A stretch of DNA of 64,000 bases from Mesorhizobium tamadayense (GTDB lineage: Bacteria > Pseudomonadota > Alphaproteobacteria > Rhizobiales > Rhizobiaceae), in NCBI RefSeq assembly GCF_003863365.1, contig NZ_RQXT01000009.1, forward strand, positions 114,305 through 178,304, read 5' to 3'. Of the stretch, positions 1-9,044 are shown piece after piece (within the stretch, counting starts at the first letter, position 1; each line of letters opens with the position of its first letter). The notes under the pieces were generated by a model, which was given only the letters and a program-made list of their open reading frames with translations, did not search any database and was not told the DNA's origin. The translations under genes and the position numbers were made by a program.

Positions 1-1
1 G

Positions 2-199
2 ATGGATTTGACGGTCTACATGGTCACGCATGACCTCGACACGCTGTTCACCGCCTGCGACCACGTGGCAGTTCTTGGCAAGAAGAGGGTGCTGGTCGAA
101 GGCACGATCGACGACATGCTGAAGAGCGAGGAGCCGTGGGTCAAATCCTATTTCCGCGGAAAACGTGCCCGGCAGCTTGATCTTGCGGCGCGCGCATAG
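2..199 (+). CDS. MlaF-like ABC transporter ATPase (3' end only)
   Basis: C-terminal 65 residues of an ATP-binding cassette protein cut by the left window edge, so the ATG at its beginning is an internal Met and not the true start. The H-loop region (MVTHDLDTL) is visible, followed by the usual tail in which the ATPase acts as the motor. Only 14 bases separate its stop from the MCE-domain gene, and a lipoprotein of the auxiliary class follows. That order matches MlaF-MlaD type phospholipid transporters of the inner membrane. Walker A and signature motifs lie outside the window, so the family assignment rests on the tail and the neighbours. Confidence 0.8.
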   Translation: MDLTVYMVTHDLDTLFTACDHVAVLGKKRVLVEGTIDDMLKSEEPWVKSYFRGKRARQLDLAARA

Positions 200-213
200 C
201 CATAAGTGAGGCA

Positions 214-1587
214 ATGGAAACCAGAGCCAACTACGTAATTGTCGGCATCTTCACACTGGCCGCGATCCTCGCGGCCTTCGCCTTCGTCTATTGGACGGCC
301 GCAATCGGCGAGCGTGGCGAGACGACTCTCCTGCGCGTGCGCATCCCGGGCTCGGCTTCGGGCCTCGGCCGCGGCAGCTTCGTGCTCTTCAACGGCGTCA
401 AGGTGGGCGACGTCAAACGGGTCTATATCGACGTCGACAACCCGACCGTCGCCATCGCCGACACCGAGATCGACCGCATGACGCCGATCACCAAGTCGAC
501 GCAGGCCGATATCGGGCTTGCCGGCCTTACCGGCCAGGCCAATATCGAGCTGAAGGGCGCCGATCCCAAGGAAGTGAAGCTGCTCGACCAGGCCGAGAAG
601 GAGGGCAGGGTTCCGGAGATCGTCGCCAACCCGTCGGCCGTGACGAACCTTCTGCAGACGGCGCAGAACATCTTCACCCGGGCCGACAAGGTGCTCTCCG
701 AACTCGAGGGCTTCACCAAGGACGTTCGCGGTCCGCTGACGCAGACCGTCAAGAACGTCGAGACCTTCTCCAACGCGCTGGCCAAGAATTCAGACGGCAT
801 CGACAAGTTCCTGTCCGCCGTGAGCTCGCTTTCGGAGCAATTGCAGAGTGTGTCGGGCCGACTCGACAGCACTCTGAAGGCGGCCGAGGGCCTGCTCAAC
901 TCGGTCGACAAGGACCAGATCAAGAGCATCGTCGCCAACGTCGACACGGTGACCGCCAACCTCAAGGAAACCAGCAAGCAGTTCGATACGACCATCGAAA
1001 ACGTCAACACGGCGGTCGGCTCGATCAACGATTTCGCCAAGCAGACGCAAGGGACGCTCGCCAAGGTCAACGGCGTGCTCGACGGCATCGATCCCGCGGA
1101 TGTTCGCTCCGCGCTGGCCAATATCCAGAAGGCGAGCGACAACGCCAACAAGGCGGCCGCCGACATCGCCAAGGTCACCGACAAGATCGCCAACCGCTCC
1201 GACGACATCAATGAGACCATCAAGGACGCCCGCCAGCTCGCGCAGCGCCTAAACGACGCCTCGGAGCGCGTCGACGGCATCCTTGCCAAGGTCGACCAGC
1301 TTCTCGGATCCGGCGAGGCCAATGGCGTGATGGCCGACGCCAGGGCGACGCTGAGATCCTTCAAGCAGGTTGCCGACACGCTGAACTCCCGCCTCGGCAC
1401 TATCGTCGACAATCTGTCGCGCTTCTCCGGCTCGGGGCTGCAGAATGTGGAAGCGCTGGTGCAGGATAGCCGGCGCTCGATCAACCGCATCGAGGAAGCG
1501 GTGAGCGATCTCAGCCGCAACCCGCAGCGCATCCTGACGGGCGGCGAAGGAGAGGTCCGTCAGTTCGACGGCAGGGCGCGGCGTTGA
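214..1587 (+). CDS. MCE-family (MlaD-like) lipid transport protein
   Basis: Inner-membrane anchored substrate-binding component of an MCE lipid transporter. Residues about 7-29 form one N-terminal transmembrane helix. A single MCE domain follows at about residues 40-118. The remaining 330 or so residues are a helical, Asn/Asp/Ala-rich coiled-coil tail with repeated NVD/NVN-type segments. E. coli MlaD is about 180 residues; long-tailed single-MCE proteins of this size are common in alphaproteobacteria and may form a needle or tunnel towards the outer membrane (family knowledge). The gene sits 14 bases after the ATPase and 79 bases before the auxiliary lipoprotein, so the three are probably co-transcribed. 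Confidence 0.9.
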   Translation: METRANYVIVGIFTLAAILAAFAFVYWTAAIGERGETTLLRVRIPGSASGLGRGSFVLFNGVKVGDVKRVYIDVDNPTVAIADTEIDRMTPITKSTQADIGLAGLTGQANIELKGADPKEVKLLDQAEKEGRVPEIVANPSAVTNLLQTAQNIFTRADKVLSELEGFTKDVRGPLTQTVKNVETFSNALAKNSDGIDKFLSAVSSLSEQLQSVSGRLDSTLKAAEGLLNSVDKDQIKSIVANVDTVTANLKETSKQFDTTIENVNTAVGSINDFAKQTQGTLAKVNGVLDGIDPADVRSALANIQKASDNANKAAADIAKVTDKIANRSDDINETIKDARQLAQRLNDASERVDGILAKVDQLLGSGEANGVMADARATLRSFKQVADTLNSRLGTIVDNLSRFSGSGLQNVEALVQDSRRSINRIEEAVSDLSRNPQRILTGGEGEVRQFDGRARR

Positions 1588-1666
1588 CTTCGGCTGCCGT
1601 GGACGCCAAGAAGATGGGGTGCAGCTGTAAGTTGATCGTCAGATCCGGGGACAACGGGGATCGCGC

Positions 1667-2266
1667 GTGAAGTCGGTGAGAGGGTTGAAGTCGGTCGCTG
1701 CCGCGGCGCTCGTGTTGACGCTTGCTGGTTGCGCGGCACTGGGAGGCAAGCCGGCGCCGCTCGACACGTTTGAGCTTTCCGCTCCGCCGGTCGGCATGCG
1801 CGGCCACAGCCGCCGTCAGATCCTGATCGCCCAGCCCTCGGCGCTGAAGGCGCTGGACAGCCAGAACATCGTCATCAGGCCGTCCGACCAGTCGATCCAG
1901 TTCCTCAAGGGTGCGCAATGGGCGGACCGCCTTCCGCTGATCGTGCAGGCGAGGCTCGCCGAGACCTTCCAGCGCTCCGGCAGCTTCGCCGGCGTCGGCA
2001 AGCCGGGCGAGGGGCTGGCGATCGACTACCAGGTCATCGTCGAGGTCCGCTCCTTCGAAGTCCGGGTCGACGGCGGCGAACATGCCGATGTCGACCTGTT
2101 CGTGCGCATCCTCAACGACCGCAACGGCGAGGTGCGCGCCTCGAAGAGCTTCACGGCGAGCGCACCGGTGTCGGGCAGCGGCAACGCCGCCTATGTCGGC
2201 GCGCTCGACAGTGCGTTTGGGCAGGCGGCGAAGGATATCGTGCGCTGGACGGATTCGGTGATCTGA
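1667..2266 (+). CDS. ABC-type transport auxiliary lipoprotein (PqiC/YmbA-like)
   Basis: 199-residue lipoprotein starting at GTG. The N-terminus is basic, then a hydrophobic stretch ends in the lipobox LAGC (Cys at residue about 22), so the product should be lipid-anchored and exported. The body resembles the ABC-type transport auxiliary component family (PqiC/YmbA/DUF330), which supplies the outer-membrane side of MCE transporters (family knowledge). It follows the ATPase and MCE genes on the same strand, which supports that role. The permease gene of the system is not in the window and is presumably upstream. Confidence 0.85.
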   Translation: MKSVRGLKSVAAAALVLTLAGCAALGGKPAPLDTFELSAPPVGMRGHSRRQILIAQPSALKALDSQNIVIRPSDQSIQFLKGAQWADRLPLIVQARLAETFQRSGSFAGVGKPGEGLAIDYQVIVEVRSFEVRVDGGEHADVDLFVRILNDRNGEVRASKSFTASAPVSGSGNAAYVGALDSAFGQAAKDIVRWTDSVI

Positions 2267-2302
2267 AGGCCAGCAAAGCCGCCGCTGTACTTGGAGGCAA
2301 TG

Positions 2303-2620
2303 ATGGCCGTCAGTTTTGTTCAAAGGACATTTTCGGTCGATGGAGCGGAGGTGACCTGCCGGTTCTTTTTGCCCGAACCCGAGCAGGGCGGACATTTCCA
2401 GTGCCGGTATGAAATAGCATGGCCGGAAGGCTCACGTTTTCGAAAAGCTTACGCGGTCGACGAGGTGCAGGCGCTATTGCTCGCAATGCAAATGGCCCAT
2501 GCTGAACTTTTGTCAGAACGCGAAAATAACGGACGCCAAGTACTATGGCTCGATCAGCGAAGCCTCGGATTGCCTATAGCCAATTCAATTCGTGATTTGG
2601 ATCCTGGCAGCAGTTTCTGA
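2303..2620 (+). CDS. Small conserved protein, DUF6968-like
   Basis: About 105 residues, soluble, with no signal peptide or membrane segment. It has several aromatic and charged beta-strand-like segments (for example CRYEIAWPEG) and may belong to DUF6968; function unknown. The start is placed at the second of two adjacent ATGs (2300, 2303) because GGAGG at 2293-2297 is then 5 bases away; a TTG at 2291 lies too early. It is 36 bases after the lipoprotein gene but may have its own transcript, and it ends just before a terminator shared with the convergent giant gene. Confidence 0.65.
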   Translation: MAVSFVQRTFSVDGAEVTCRFFLPEPEQGGHFQCRYEIAWPEGSRFRKAYAVDEVQALLLAMQMAHAELLSERENNGRQVLWLDQRSLGLPIANSIRDLDPGSSF

Positions 2621-2633
2621 ACATGAGCCATAT

Positions 2634-2664
2634 GAAAAAAGCGGGCTTTCGGCCCGCCTTTTTC
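2634..2664. terminator. Bidirectional intrinsic terminator
   Basis: A run of A, then GCGGGC-TTTCG-GCCCGC, then CTTTTT. A-rich and T-rich flanks let it work for the small gene on the plus strand and the giant gene converging on the minus strand. Confidence 0.85.
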
Positions 2665-2684
2665 ATATCCTCGATAGGCCCGGC

Positions 2685-5600
2685 TTACTGCAGGCGGCCG
2701 CTGGCGTGGGCTAGCATGGTGTAGACCTTGCCGGTATCCGACGTCAGATAGGTCTGCGCCATGATGTTGTCGCGGTCGTTGCGCGAGACATCCTTGAGCA
2801 GCTTCTCGAAATCGTCGCAGTAGCGGTCGACGGCGGCGCGGAACTCGGCCTCGGTCTGATACTTGCGGCGGATCTCGTCGAAGGTCTGCTGGCCTTTCAG
2901 CGTGTAGAGGCGGCGCGTGAACACGTCGCGCTCGCCGCGGCGATAGCGGTTCCACAGCTCGATCGAGGCGTCGTGGTCGATGGCGCGCGCGATGTCGACG
3001 GACAACGAGTTGAGCGATTCCATAACATGCAGCGGCGAGCGCTGGGCGGGGGCCGCGCGCGGCGCTTCCGCCGGCGCCGCCGGCTTCAGCTCTTCCTCGC
3101 GCGAAGCGTTGGTCAGAAGATCACGCACCCACCCCCCCTGCGCCGTGCGGCCGTTCGGATCGCGGCGTGGCGCCTCTGCGGGACGCTCGAGATCGAGCGC
3201 GCCGCGCAGGGTCGTCTCGCCGAGCGGCGCCTGCGGGGTCTGGCGCTCCGGCTGAGGCTGCGGCGGCGCCGCCGGGCGGCGCAGCGGCTGCTCGGCGGGG
3301 CGGGCAGGCGCCTGCGGCGCGGGACGCAGGCTGCGGGGCTCGCCGGCCTCGCTGCTGCCGCTGCGGCCGGATTTCGCAACGATATCCGACAATTCCTTGA
3401 GCGCGTTGATCTGCTCGGAGACGGCGCGGCGGATAGCCGAGGTCGACTCCTTGGCTTCTTCCGGCATCTCGATGACGCCCTTCTTGAGTTCGGCGCGGGT
3501 GAGGTCGAGCTCGCTCTTGATGGAGCCCGCGGTGCGCCGCATCTCCTCGGTGGCATCGGCGAAGCGACGCGTCGCCGAATCGACGACATCGGCGATGGCC
3601 GTACGGATCTTCTCCGCCGATTCCATCGTCCGGCCCTCGGCGTTCTGCATCGTCTGACCGACAAGGCTCTCGAAGGAGCGCATGACCTTTTCGAGGTCTT
3701 CCGACTTCTTGACCAGGCCGACGGCGAGGTCTTCCAGCGAGGACTGCCGCTCCAGCGTGTGCTCGAGATTGCTCTGCGCGGAGCTCAGCAGGTCCGAGGC
3801 GCTCGACAGCAGACGGCTGTGCTCGTCGAACTTGGTCGCGATCGAGGCGACCTCGCGCAACGTCGCCGACGACAGATCGGTGAGCCGCGTCGTGTTGGAA
3901 TCGACGAGACGCGCCGAGCTGGCAAAGGTCTGGGCTGCCTTTTCCGTGGTGGTGGCAAAGCTCTGCGTGCTGCCGGTGAGGCGTTCCTCTACATGGCCGA
4001 GATTGACGGCCGCCTGGTCGATCAGCTGGCCGAGCTGGGCGCTGGAGGTGGTCATGCGGCCGATGAGGTCGGCAACGCTGTCGGCCAGCGTCGAGCGCGC
4101 GCCCTCGACCGCCGAAAGCGTCTCGGCGGTGCGGCTGGCAAGCGCGTTGACGAGATTTGCGTTTTCGCTGCGCAGCTTCTCGGCCGCCCGTTCGGTGACT
4201 TCTTCCATGCTCCTCTGAAGTTCCGAGCCGCCCTGGGCGAAGCGCTCGACCAGGGGGCGCGCCGTCTCGTCGAGGATCCTCGACATTTCGGCGGAGCGCG
4301 CCGCGAGCATGGTGTTGAGCTCGCGGGTGTTGGCGCCGATGGTCTTTGCCGCCTCGTTGGTGCTCTGGCCGATATGCTGGCCGACCGCCGTGAAGGTTTC
4401 GGCGATGACGTTGGCGCGCGAGATGAGCTGCGCTTCGGCGCCGGAGACCTGCTCGTTGAGCTTCTGGCCCATCGTTTCGGCGGTGTAGGCGAGGCGGTTC
4501 TCGACGCTCGCCACTTGCTCCTCGACGCGGGCCGCCGCAGCAGCGGCGCTCGAGGCCAGCCGCTCGTCGGCACCGGCCAGCGCCTGCTCGATCTCGCGGG
4601 CGTGGACGGCAAGTTCCTGACCGGTCTGCCGGGCACGATCGGCGACGCGCTGCTCGGTGGTGGCGAACGCGCCGACAATGGTGTCGGCATGCTCGCCGAT
4701 GGTCGAAGTGCTGCTGGCGATGCGCGACACCAGGCGGTTGTCCGCGTCGTCGAAGATGCGGGCAATTTCGGACGCCCGCGACGACAATGCTTCCGAACCC
4801 TCGGCAATGCGCGAGATCAGATGCTGGTCGGCGGCATCGAAGATGCGGCCGAGATCGGAGGCGCGTGCGGCCAGCGCTTCGGCCGATTCGGTGATGCGCA
4901 TGCCCAGCCGCTCGTCGGCGCCCTCGAAGTTGCGCAGGATGTCGCCGGCGCGCGCGGCAAGCGACTGCGCCGTTTCGACTGCCCGAGCGACCAGCTTCTG
5001 GTCCGCGGCGTCGAAAGTGCCGGCGATCTCGCCAGCGCGCGCGGCCAGCTTGTCGGCGGTTTCCTCGGCGCGGGCCATGAGCGCGTTGGACGCATCGTCG
5101 GCGCGGGCCATCAGCATGCTGGAGGTGTCCTGGGCGCGCTCGTGCAGGCGGCGGTCGGCCTGCTCGAAGGCGTTGGCAATGTCTTCGGCCCTGGCGAGCA
5201 GCGCGGCCGAGGTCTGCTCGGCGCGTTCGGCGATCTTGCGGTCGGCGTCGCTGAAGGCGGCTCCGGCCTGCTCGTGCAGCGCGCTGGTGACTTCCATCAC
5301 CTTGTCGCGCAGCGCGCCGGCAACGAAGACGGCGGTCTTTTCGAGAACGCCGCGGACATTGTCGACGCCGGTCGAGAGCGCACGCTCCATGGTGCTGGCG
5401 CGCTCTTCGATGATGCCGGTCTGGCGGCTGAAGGCCTGCTCTATCTTCTCGACATCGGCCGAGATCGCCGCCGAGATGTCGCCGCTTTTGGCGGCGATCT
5501 GGTCGATGTGGCCGGACACCGAACGGTCGACGTCCTTGCGCGCTTCGGCGAGCTTGGCGAGATCCTCCTCGAGGGCGCGAGCTAGCGTGTTGCGGCCTTC

Positions 5601-8600
5601 GGACAGTTTGCCGACATGGCCGGCAATGACCTCGTCGATTTCGGAGCGGCTTTCGGCCAACTTCTGCAGGTCGGCTTCAAGAGCGCGCTTGAGGATATCG
5701 CGACCCTCGGCGAGCTTCTCGACCTGGCCGGAGACCAGCCCATCGAGACCGGCGCGGCTCTCGGCCAGTTTGGCAAGGTCGGCTTCCAGGGCACGCTTGA
5801 GGATGTCGCGGCCTTCGGCGAGCTTCTCGACCTGGCCGGCGACCAGGCCGTCGATGCTGGAGCGGCTTTCGGCCAGCTTGGCGAGGTCGTCCTCCAGGGC
5901 CTTGGACAGCATCGCGCGGTCTTGCGAGAGACTGTCGGCGTGGGTCTGCATGAGGCCGCTGGCATTGGCCATGTCGGCATCGAGGGCGCGTGACAGCTCG
6001 GCGCGGTGGTCGGTGATCTTCTGCGAATGATCGACGATGGCGCCCTGGATGGTGTTGAGGTCCGCTTCCAAGGCCCGCTTGAGGATATCGCGGCCTTCGG
6101 CGAGCTTCTCGACCTGGCCGGCGACCAGGCCGTCGATCGAGGAGCGGCTCTCGGCGAGCTTCGCCAGATCGTCTTCGAGCGACTTCGACAGCACCGAACG
6201 ATCCTGCACAAGCCGGTTCTGGTGATCGGATATCGCGCTGCCGACAGTCTGCAGGTCGGCCTCCAGGGCCTTCGACAGTTGAGCGCGCTCTTCCACCAAC
6301 TTGTCGGAGTGTCCCGCAATGGCGCCCTTGATCGTGTTGAGGTCTGCTTCGAGCGCGCGCTTGAGGATGTCGCGGCCTTCGGCGAGCTTCTCGACCTGGC
6401 CGGCGACCAGGCCGTCGATCGACGCGCGGCTCTCGGCGAGCTTGGCAAGGTCGGCCTCCAGCGTCTGCGACAGCAGGCTGCGGTCGTCCGCGAGCTTGCC
6501 GGCGTGACTGTCGATCAGGTCGCGGATGCCGCCGAGGTCGCTCTCCAGGGCGCGGCTGAGCTCGCCCCGATCCTCGGCGAGCTTGGTCGAATGGGTCTCG
6601 ATCAGGCTCCTGATGCCGACGATGTCGGTCTCGAGCGCCTTGGCAAGCACCGCACGCCCTTCGGCGATCTTCTCGACCTGGCCGGCGACGAGGCCGTCGA
6701 TCGAGGCGCGGCTGTCCGCCAGCTTGCCGAGATCGGCTTCCAGCGCACGCGCCAGAATGTTGCGGCCCTCGGCCAGCTTGCCAACATGGCCAGCGACCAT
6801 TTCATCAATCATCGTGCGGGCTTGCACGAGTTTGCCCGAGTCTTCGTTCAATGCCTGGGAGAGGCGGTTGCGACCCTCTTCGAGCTGCTCGAGATGGCTG
6901 CCCAGCGAAGCGTCGATGGCGGCGCGCGATTCGTTGACCTTGCGCAGGTCCTCTTCCAGGGCGCGCGAGATCAGATTGCGGCCTTCCGCCAGCTTCTGCA
7001 CCTGGTCGGTGACCGCGGCATCGATTGCCGCGCGGCCCTCGGCAAATTTCGCCAGATCCTCCTGCATGGCGGCAGCCATGCGGTCGCGGCTCTCGGAAAG
7101 CTTGAGGCTGTGGTTCTCGACCGCCTCCTCGATGCCGACGCGGGCATCGGCCAGCCGTTGGATGTCGGCGTCGAAGGAACGCGACACGACGTGGCGGGCG
7201 GCCTCCATGCGTCCGGCGAAATCGGTGGCGCGGGCTTCGAGCATGGACGAGGTCGACGAGATGATGTCGGCCATATCCGCGCCGATCTGTGTCTTGCCCT
7301 GGTCGATCATCGCCGACAGCGTATCCTTGCTCTCGGCAAAGGTGTTGGCGATCTCGCGCGCACGTTCGACCAGAGTCTCGTTGATCTGGCGGGCACGCGC
7401 CTCGAGCGCGGCGTTGAGCTTCTGCGTGCCGGTATCGAGCGCCTCGGCACGGGTCTGGAACTCGCTGATCAACGCTTGGCCGCGCTCGGCCAGCGTCCGC
7501 TCGATGCCGTTGAGGCTCGCTTCGAATTCGGAGTTTAGCGTGCGCGCCGCTCCGCCGAGCAGCGAGACCATGCCGCTGGTGCGGTCGTCGAGCAGGTCTG
7601 TCAGCGAGCGGGTGAGGCCGTCGGTGGTGTCGGTCAGCTTGGCGATGCGGGTGTCGAGCAGGCTGGCGAAGGCTTCGCCGGAGGTCGACAGGCGGTCGGT
7701 GATCGAATCGAGCCGGGTTTCGACCGAATCGAAGATCGACGTCGAGCTTTCGTTGATGCGATCGATCAGCGTGTCGCCGGAATTGTTGATCGTCATCGAC
7801 AGCTTGGTCGAGGCATTGAGGATCGAGTCGCGAATGATGTCGCTGGCGGCGCCGATCTCGTCCCGCAGCGTCTCATGGGCGCCATGGATCGAAGCGCGCA
7901 CGCGTTCGGCATGGGTGACAACCGCCTCGCGCTCGCTGCCGAGGCCGTCGACCAGCGAGCGGATGCGGGCCTCGTTCTCGGAATAGGAGCGCTCGATCTG
8001 GCTGACTTCGCTGTGGACGAGCGTTTCGAGCTCGACGGCGCGCGCCAGCGTGCGCTCGATGCCTTCGCCCATGGCCGCTACCTCGCGGCGAACGGCCTGG
8101 CCGATCATCATGACGCGGTCCTGGGCCAGGTTTTCCGGCTCGGCGAGGCGGAAGGCCACTTCGGTCATCGATTGCGCGGCAATGCGCATTTCTTGCGCGC
8201 GCCGGATCATCGCGGCGAATGCCCAGAACAGAATGACCGGGATGATCACCGCAACCGCCAGGCCGATCAGCTCGGGGCGGGCGAAGAACTGGTCGAAGGT
8301 GCGGATCTTCCAGATGCTCGGACCGAACAGAAGGTTGGCGAGGCCGCCGGCGCCTGCGATCCAGGCAATCGAAACGAACGCTACGACCCAGTAGACGGTG
8401 CTCGACGCACGCCGGTTGAGGCTTTGCAAAAGCGTCCGGTAATCCTTCTGGCGATCGTCATTGGCGGGCGTGAAACCGGCCGGCTGCGAACCGCGCGATT
8501 CGGCCGGGCGCAGCTCCGCCGGCTTTGACTGAGGCGTTGCCTTGGCGGCCTGAGGCTCATTTGCCGGCTCGATTCTCTGGCTGCGGCCTTCACGCGCCAA

Positions 8601-8759
8601 TTCGTCCGCGGCCGCCGAAATCTGGGCCTCGAGATCTTCCATCGACGCCGCCATGTCGAGCCCGCCGTCGTCGCCGTTGAGGTCGAGGTCAAGCGCCTTT
8701 TCCAGTTCCGCGGCTACGTCGCTCTCGAGAGATTTGGTCGTCGTCGGTTTCTTAGCCAT
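2685..8759 (-). CDS. Giant membrane-anchored coiled-coil protein, growth pole ring (GPR)-like
   Basis: A 2024-residue protein. Residues 1-115 are acidic and Pro/Ala-rich, probably cytoplasmic. Two transmembrane helices (about 121-145 and 163-184) form a hairpin anchor. Residues about 190-1750 are almost all alpha-helical coiled coil with apolipoprotein-like repeats, followed by a Pro-rich linker (about 1770-1880) and a conserved folded C-terminal domain of about 110 residues (NRYRRGERDVFTRRLYTLKG region). This architecture and size match the apolipoprotein-like GROWTH POLE RING protein of Agrobacterium, which forms a ring at the growing pole and is needed for rod shape (family knowledge; the assignment here is by architecture). 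An ATG at 8759 preceded by a GAAGG-type site starts it. Internal repeats are described separately. Confidence 0.75.
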   Translation of the reverse strand: MAKKPTTTKSLESDVAAELEKALDLDLNGDDGGLDMAASMEDLEAQISAAADELAREGRSQRIEPANEPQAAKATPQSKPAELRPAESRGSQPAGFTPANDDRQKDYRTLLQSLNRRASSTVYWVVAFVSIAWIAGAGGLANLLFGPSIWKIRTFDQFFARPELIGLAVAVIIPVILFWAFAAMIRRAQEMRIAAQSMTEVAFRLAEPENLAQDRVMMIGQAVRREVAAMGEGIERTLARAVELETLVHSEVSQIERSYSENEARIRSLVDGLGSEREAVVTHAERVRASIHGAHETLRDEIGAASDIIRDSILNASTKLSMTINNSGDTLIDRINESSTSIFDSVETRLDSITDRLSTSGEAFASLLDTRIAKLTDTTDGLTRSLTDLLDDRTSGMVSLLGGAARTLNSEFEASLNGIERTLAERGQALISEFQTRAEALDTGTQKLNAALEARARQINETLVERAREIANTFAESKDTLSAMIDQGKTQIGADMADIISSTSSMLEARATDFAGRMEAARHVVSRSFDADIQRLADARVGIEEAVENHSLKLSESRDRMAAAMQEDLAKFAEGRAAIDAAVTDQVQKLAEGRNLISRALEEDLRKVNESRAAIDASLGSHLEQLEEGRNRLSQALNEDSGKLVQARTMIDEMVAGHVGKLAEGRNILARALEADLGKLADSRASIDGLVAGQVEKIAEGRAVLAKALETDIVGIRSLIETHSTKLAEDRGELSRALESDLGGIRDLIDSHAGKLADDRSLLSQTLEADLAKLAESRASIDGLVAGQVEKLAEGRDILKRALEADLNTIKGAIAGHSDKLVEERAQLSKALEADLQTVGSAISDHQNRLVQDRSVLSKSLEDDLAKLAESRSSIDGLVAGQVEKLAEGRDILKRALEADLNTIQGAIVDHSQKITDHRAELSRALDADMANASGLMQTHADSLSQDRAMLSKALEDDLAKLAESRSSIDGLVAGQVEKLAEGRDILKRALEADLAKLAESRAGLDGLVSGQVEKLAEGRDILKRALEADLQKLAESRSEIDEVIAGHVGKLSEGRNTLARALEEDLAKLAEARKDVDRSVSGHIDQIAAKSGDISAAISADVEKIEQAFSRQTGIIEERASTMERALSTGVDNVRGVLEKTAVFVAGALRDKVMEVTSALHEQAGAAFSDADRKIAERAEQTSAALLARAEDIANAFEQADRRLHERAQDTSSMLMARADDASNALMARAEETADKLAARAGEIAGTFDAADQKLVARAVETAQSLAARAGDILRNFEGADERLGMRITESAEALAARASDLGRIFDAADQHLISRIAEGSEALSSRASEIARIFDDADNRLVSRIASSTSTIGEHADTIVGAFATTEQRVADRARQTGQELAVHAREIEQALAGADERLASSAAAAAARVEEQVASVENRLAYTAETMGQKLNEQVSGAEAQLISRANVIAETFTAVGQHIGQSTNEAAKTIGANTRELNTMLAARSAEMSRILDETARPLVERFAQGGSELQRSMEEVTERAAEKLRSENANLVNALASRTAETLSAVEGARSTLADSVADLIGRMTTSSAQLGQLIDQAAVNLGHVEERLTGSTQSFATTTEKAAQTFASSARLVDSNTTRLTDLSSATLREVASIATKFDEHSRLLSSASDLLSSAQSNLEHTLERQSSLEDLAVGLVKKSEDLEKVMRSFESLVGQTMQNAEGRTMESAEKIRTAIADVVDSATRRFADATEEMRRTAGSIKSELDLTRAELKKGVIEMPEEAKESTSAIRRAVSEQINALKELSDIVAKSGRSGSSEAGEPRSLRPAPQAPARPAEQPLRRPAAPPQPQPERQTPQAPLGETTLRGALDLERPAEAPRRDPNGRTAQGGWVRDLLTNASREEELKPAAPAEAPRAAPAQRSPLHVMESLNSLSVDIARAIDHDASIELWNRYRRGERDVFTRRLYTLKGQQTFDEIRRKYQTEAEFRAAVDRYCDDFEKLLKDVSRNDRDNIMAQTYLTSDTGKVYTMLAHASGRLQ
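4700..5100 (-). repeat. 87-bp tandem repeat inside the GPR-like gene
   Basis: The marker TCGAA of the segment encoding IFDAAD-like residues occurs at 4750, 4837, 4924 and 5011, each exactly 87 bp (29 residues) apart. The same 29-residue period underlies the 282-bp repeat further along the gene, so the whole rod seems to have grown from one 29-residue helical module. Confidence 0.85.
5700..6700 (-). repeat. Higher-order 282-bp tandem repeat inside the GPR-like gene
   Basis: The marker GACCTGGCCG recurs at 5829, 6111, 6393 and 6675, exactly 282 bp (94 residues) apart, with one extra copy at 5721, 108 bp from 5829. Each 94-residue block is built from one 36-residue unit (containing GLVAGQVEKLAEGRDILKRA) plus two 29-residue units; the 36-mer is the 29-mer with 7 extra residues, one heptad. 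Confidence 0.9.
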
Positions 8760-8927
8760 GCCTTCGCTACCCTGTACTAGCTGCCGCGGGACTTATGATT
8801 TTGGCCTGATTCTGGCTTGTCTGGTCCCAGACAGGAGGCTGAAAATGGACGTTCGTATCGTAATGACACACTGGGGTAAAGAAAACATGCATTCCGGGCG
8901 ATACGTAAAACTTTAAATATAAGGTTA

Positions 8928-8955
8928 ACGGAGGCGTGATTTGGGCTGCCTCCGT
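8928..8955. repeat. Inverted repeat in the divergent GPR/Hpt promoter region
   Basis: Perfect 8-bp arms ACGGAGGC and GCCTCCGT with a 12-base loop. It lies in the 285-bp gap between the divergent giant gene and Hpt gene. GTTAAC occurs at 8924-8929, overlapping the left arm, and again near 8979. It may be an operator or a leader hairpin; function unknown. Confidence 0.5.
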
Positions 8956-9044
8956 GACAACATTTTTCCCTGGCAACCGTTAACCCGATGGCGACGGGGA
9001 TCGCCTATTTTTTTGGCGGCTGACCGCCTTTTGTAGGAGTTGCA

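Noticed and set aside
2973..7538. Long plus-strand open frames (870 and 510 residues) opposite the giant coiled-coil gene
   Set aside because: The repeats of the real gene are copied in them; no ribosome site or recognisable domain, and composition is that of antisense frames.
8913..8928. CtrA box (TTAA-N7-TTAA) upstream of the GPR-like gene
   Set aside because: The spacing is 8 bases, not 7; kept only as a weak hint.
9009..9033. GGCGG-CTGA-CCGCC with T runs before the Hpt gene, as a terminator
   Set aside because: Only a 5-bp stem and no plus-strand gene upstream; it may be chance in a T-rich leader.
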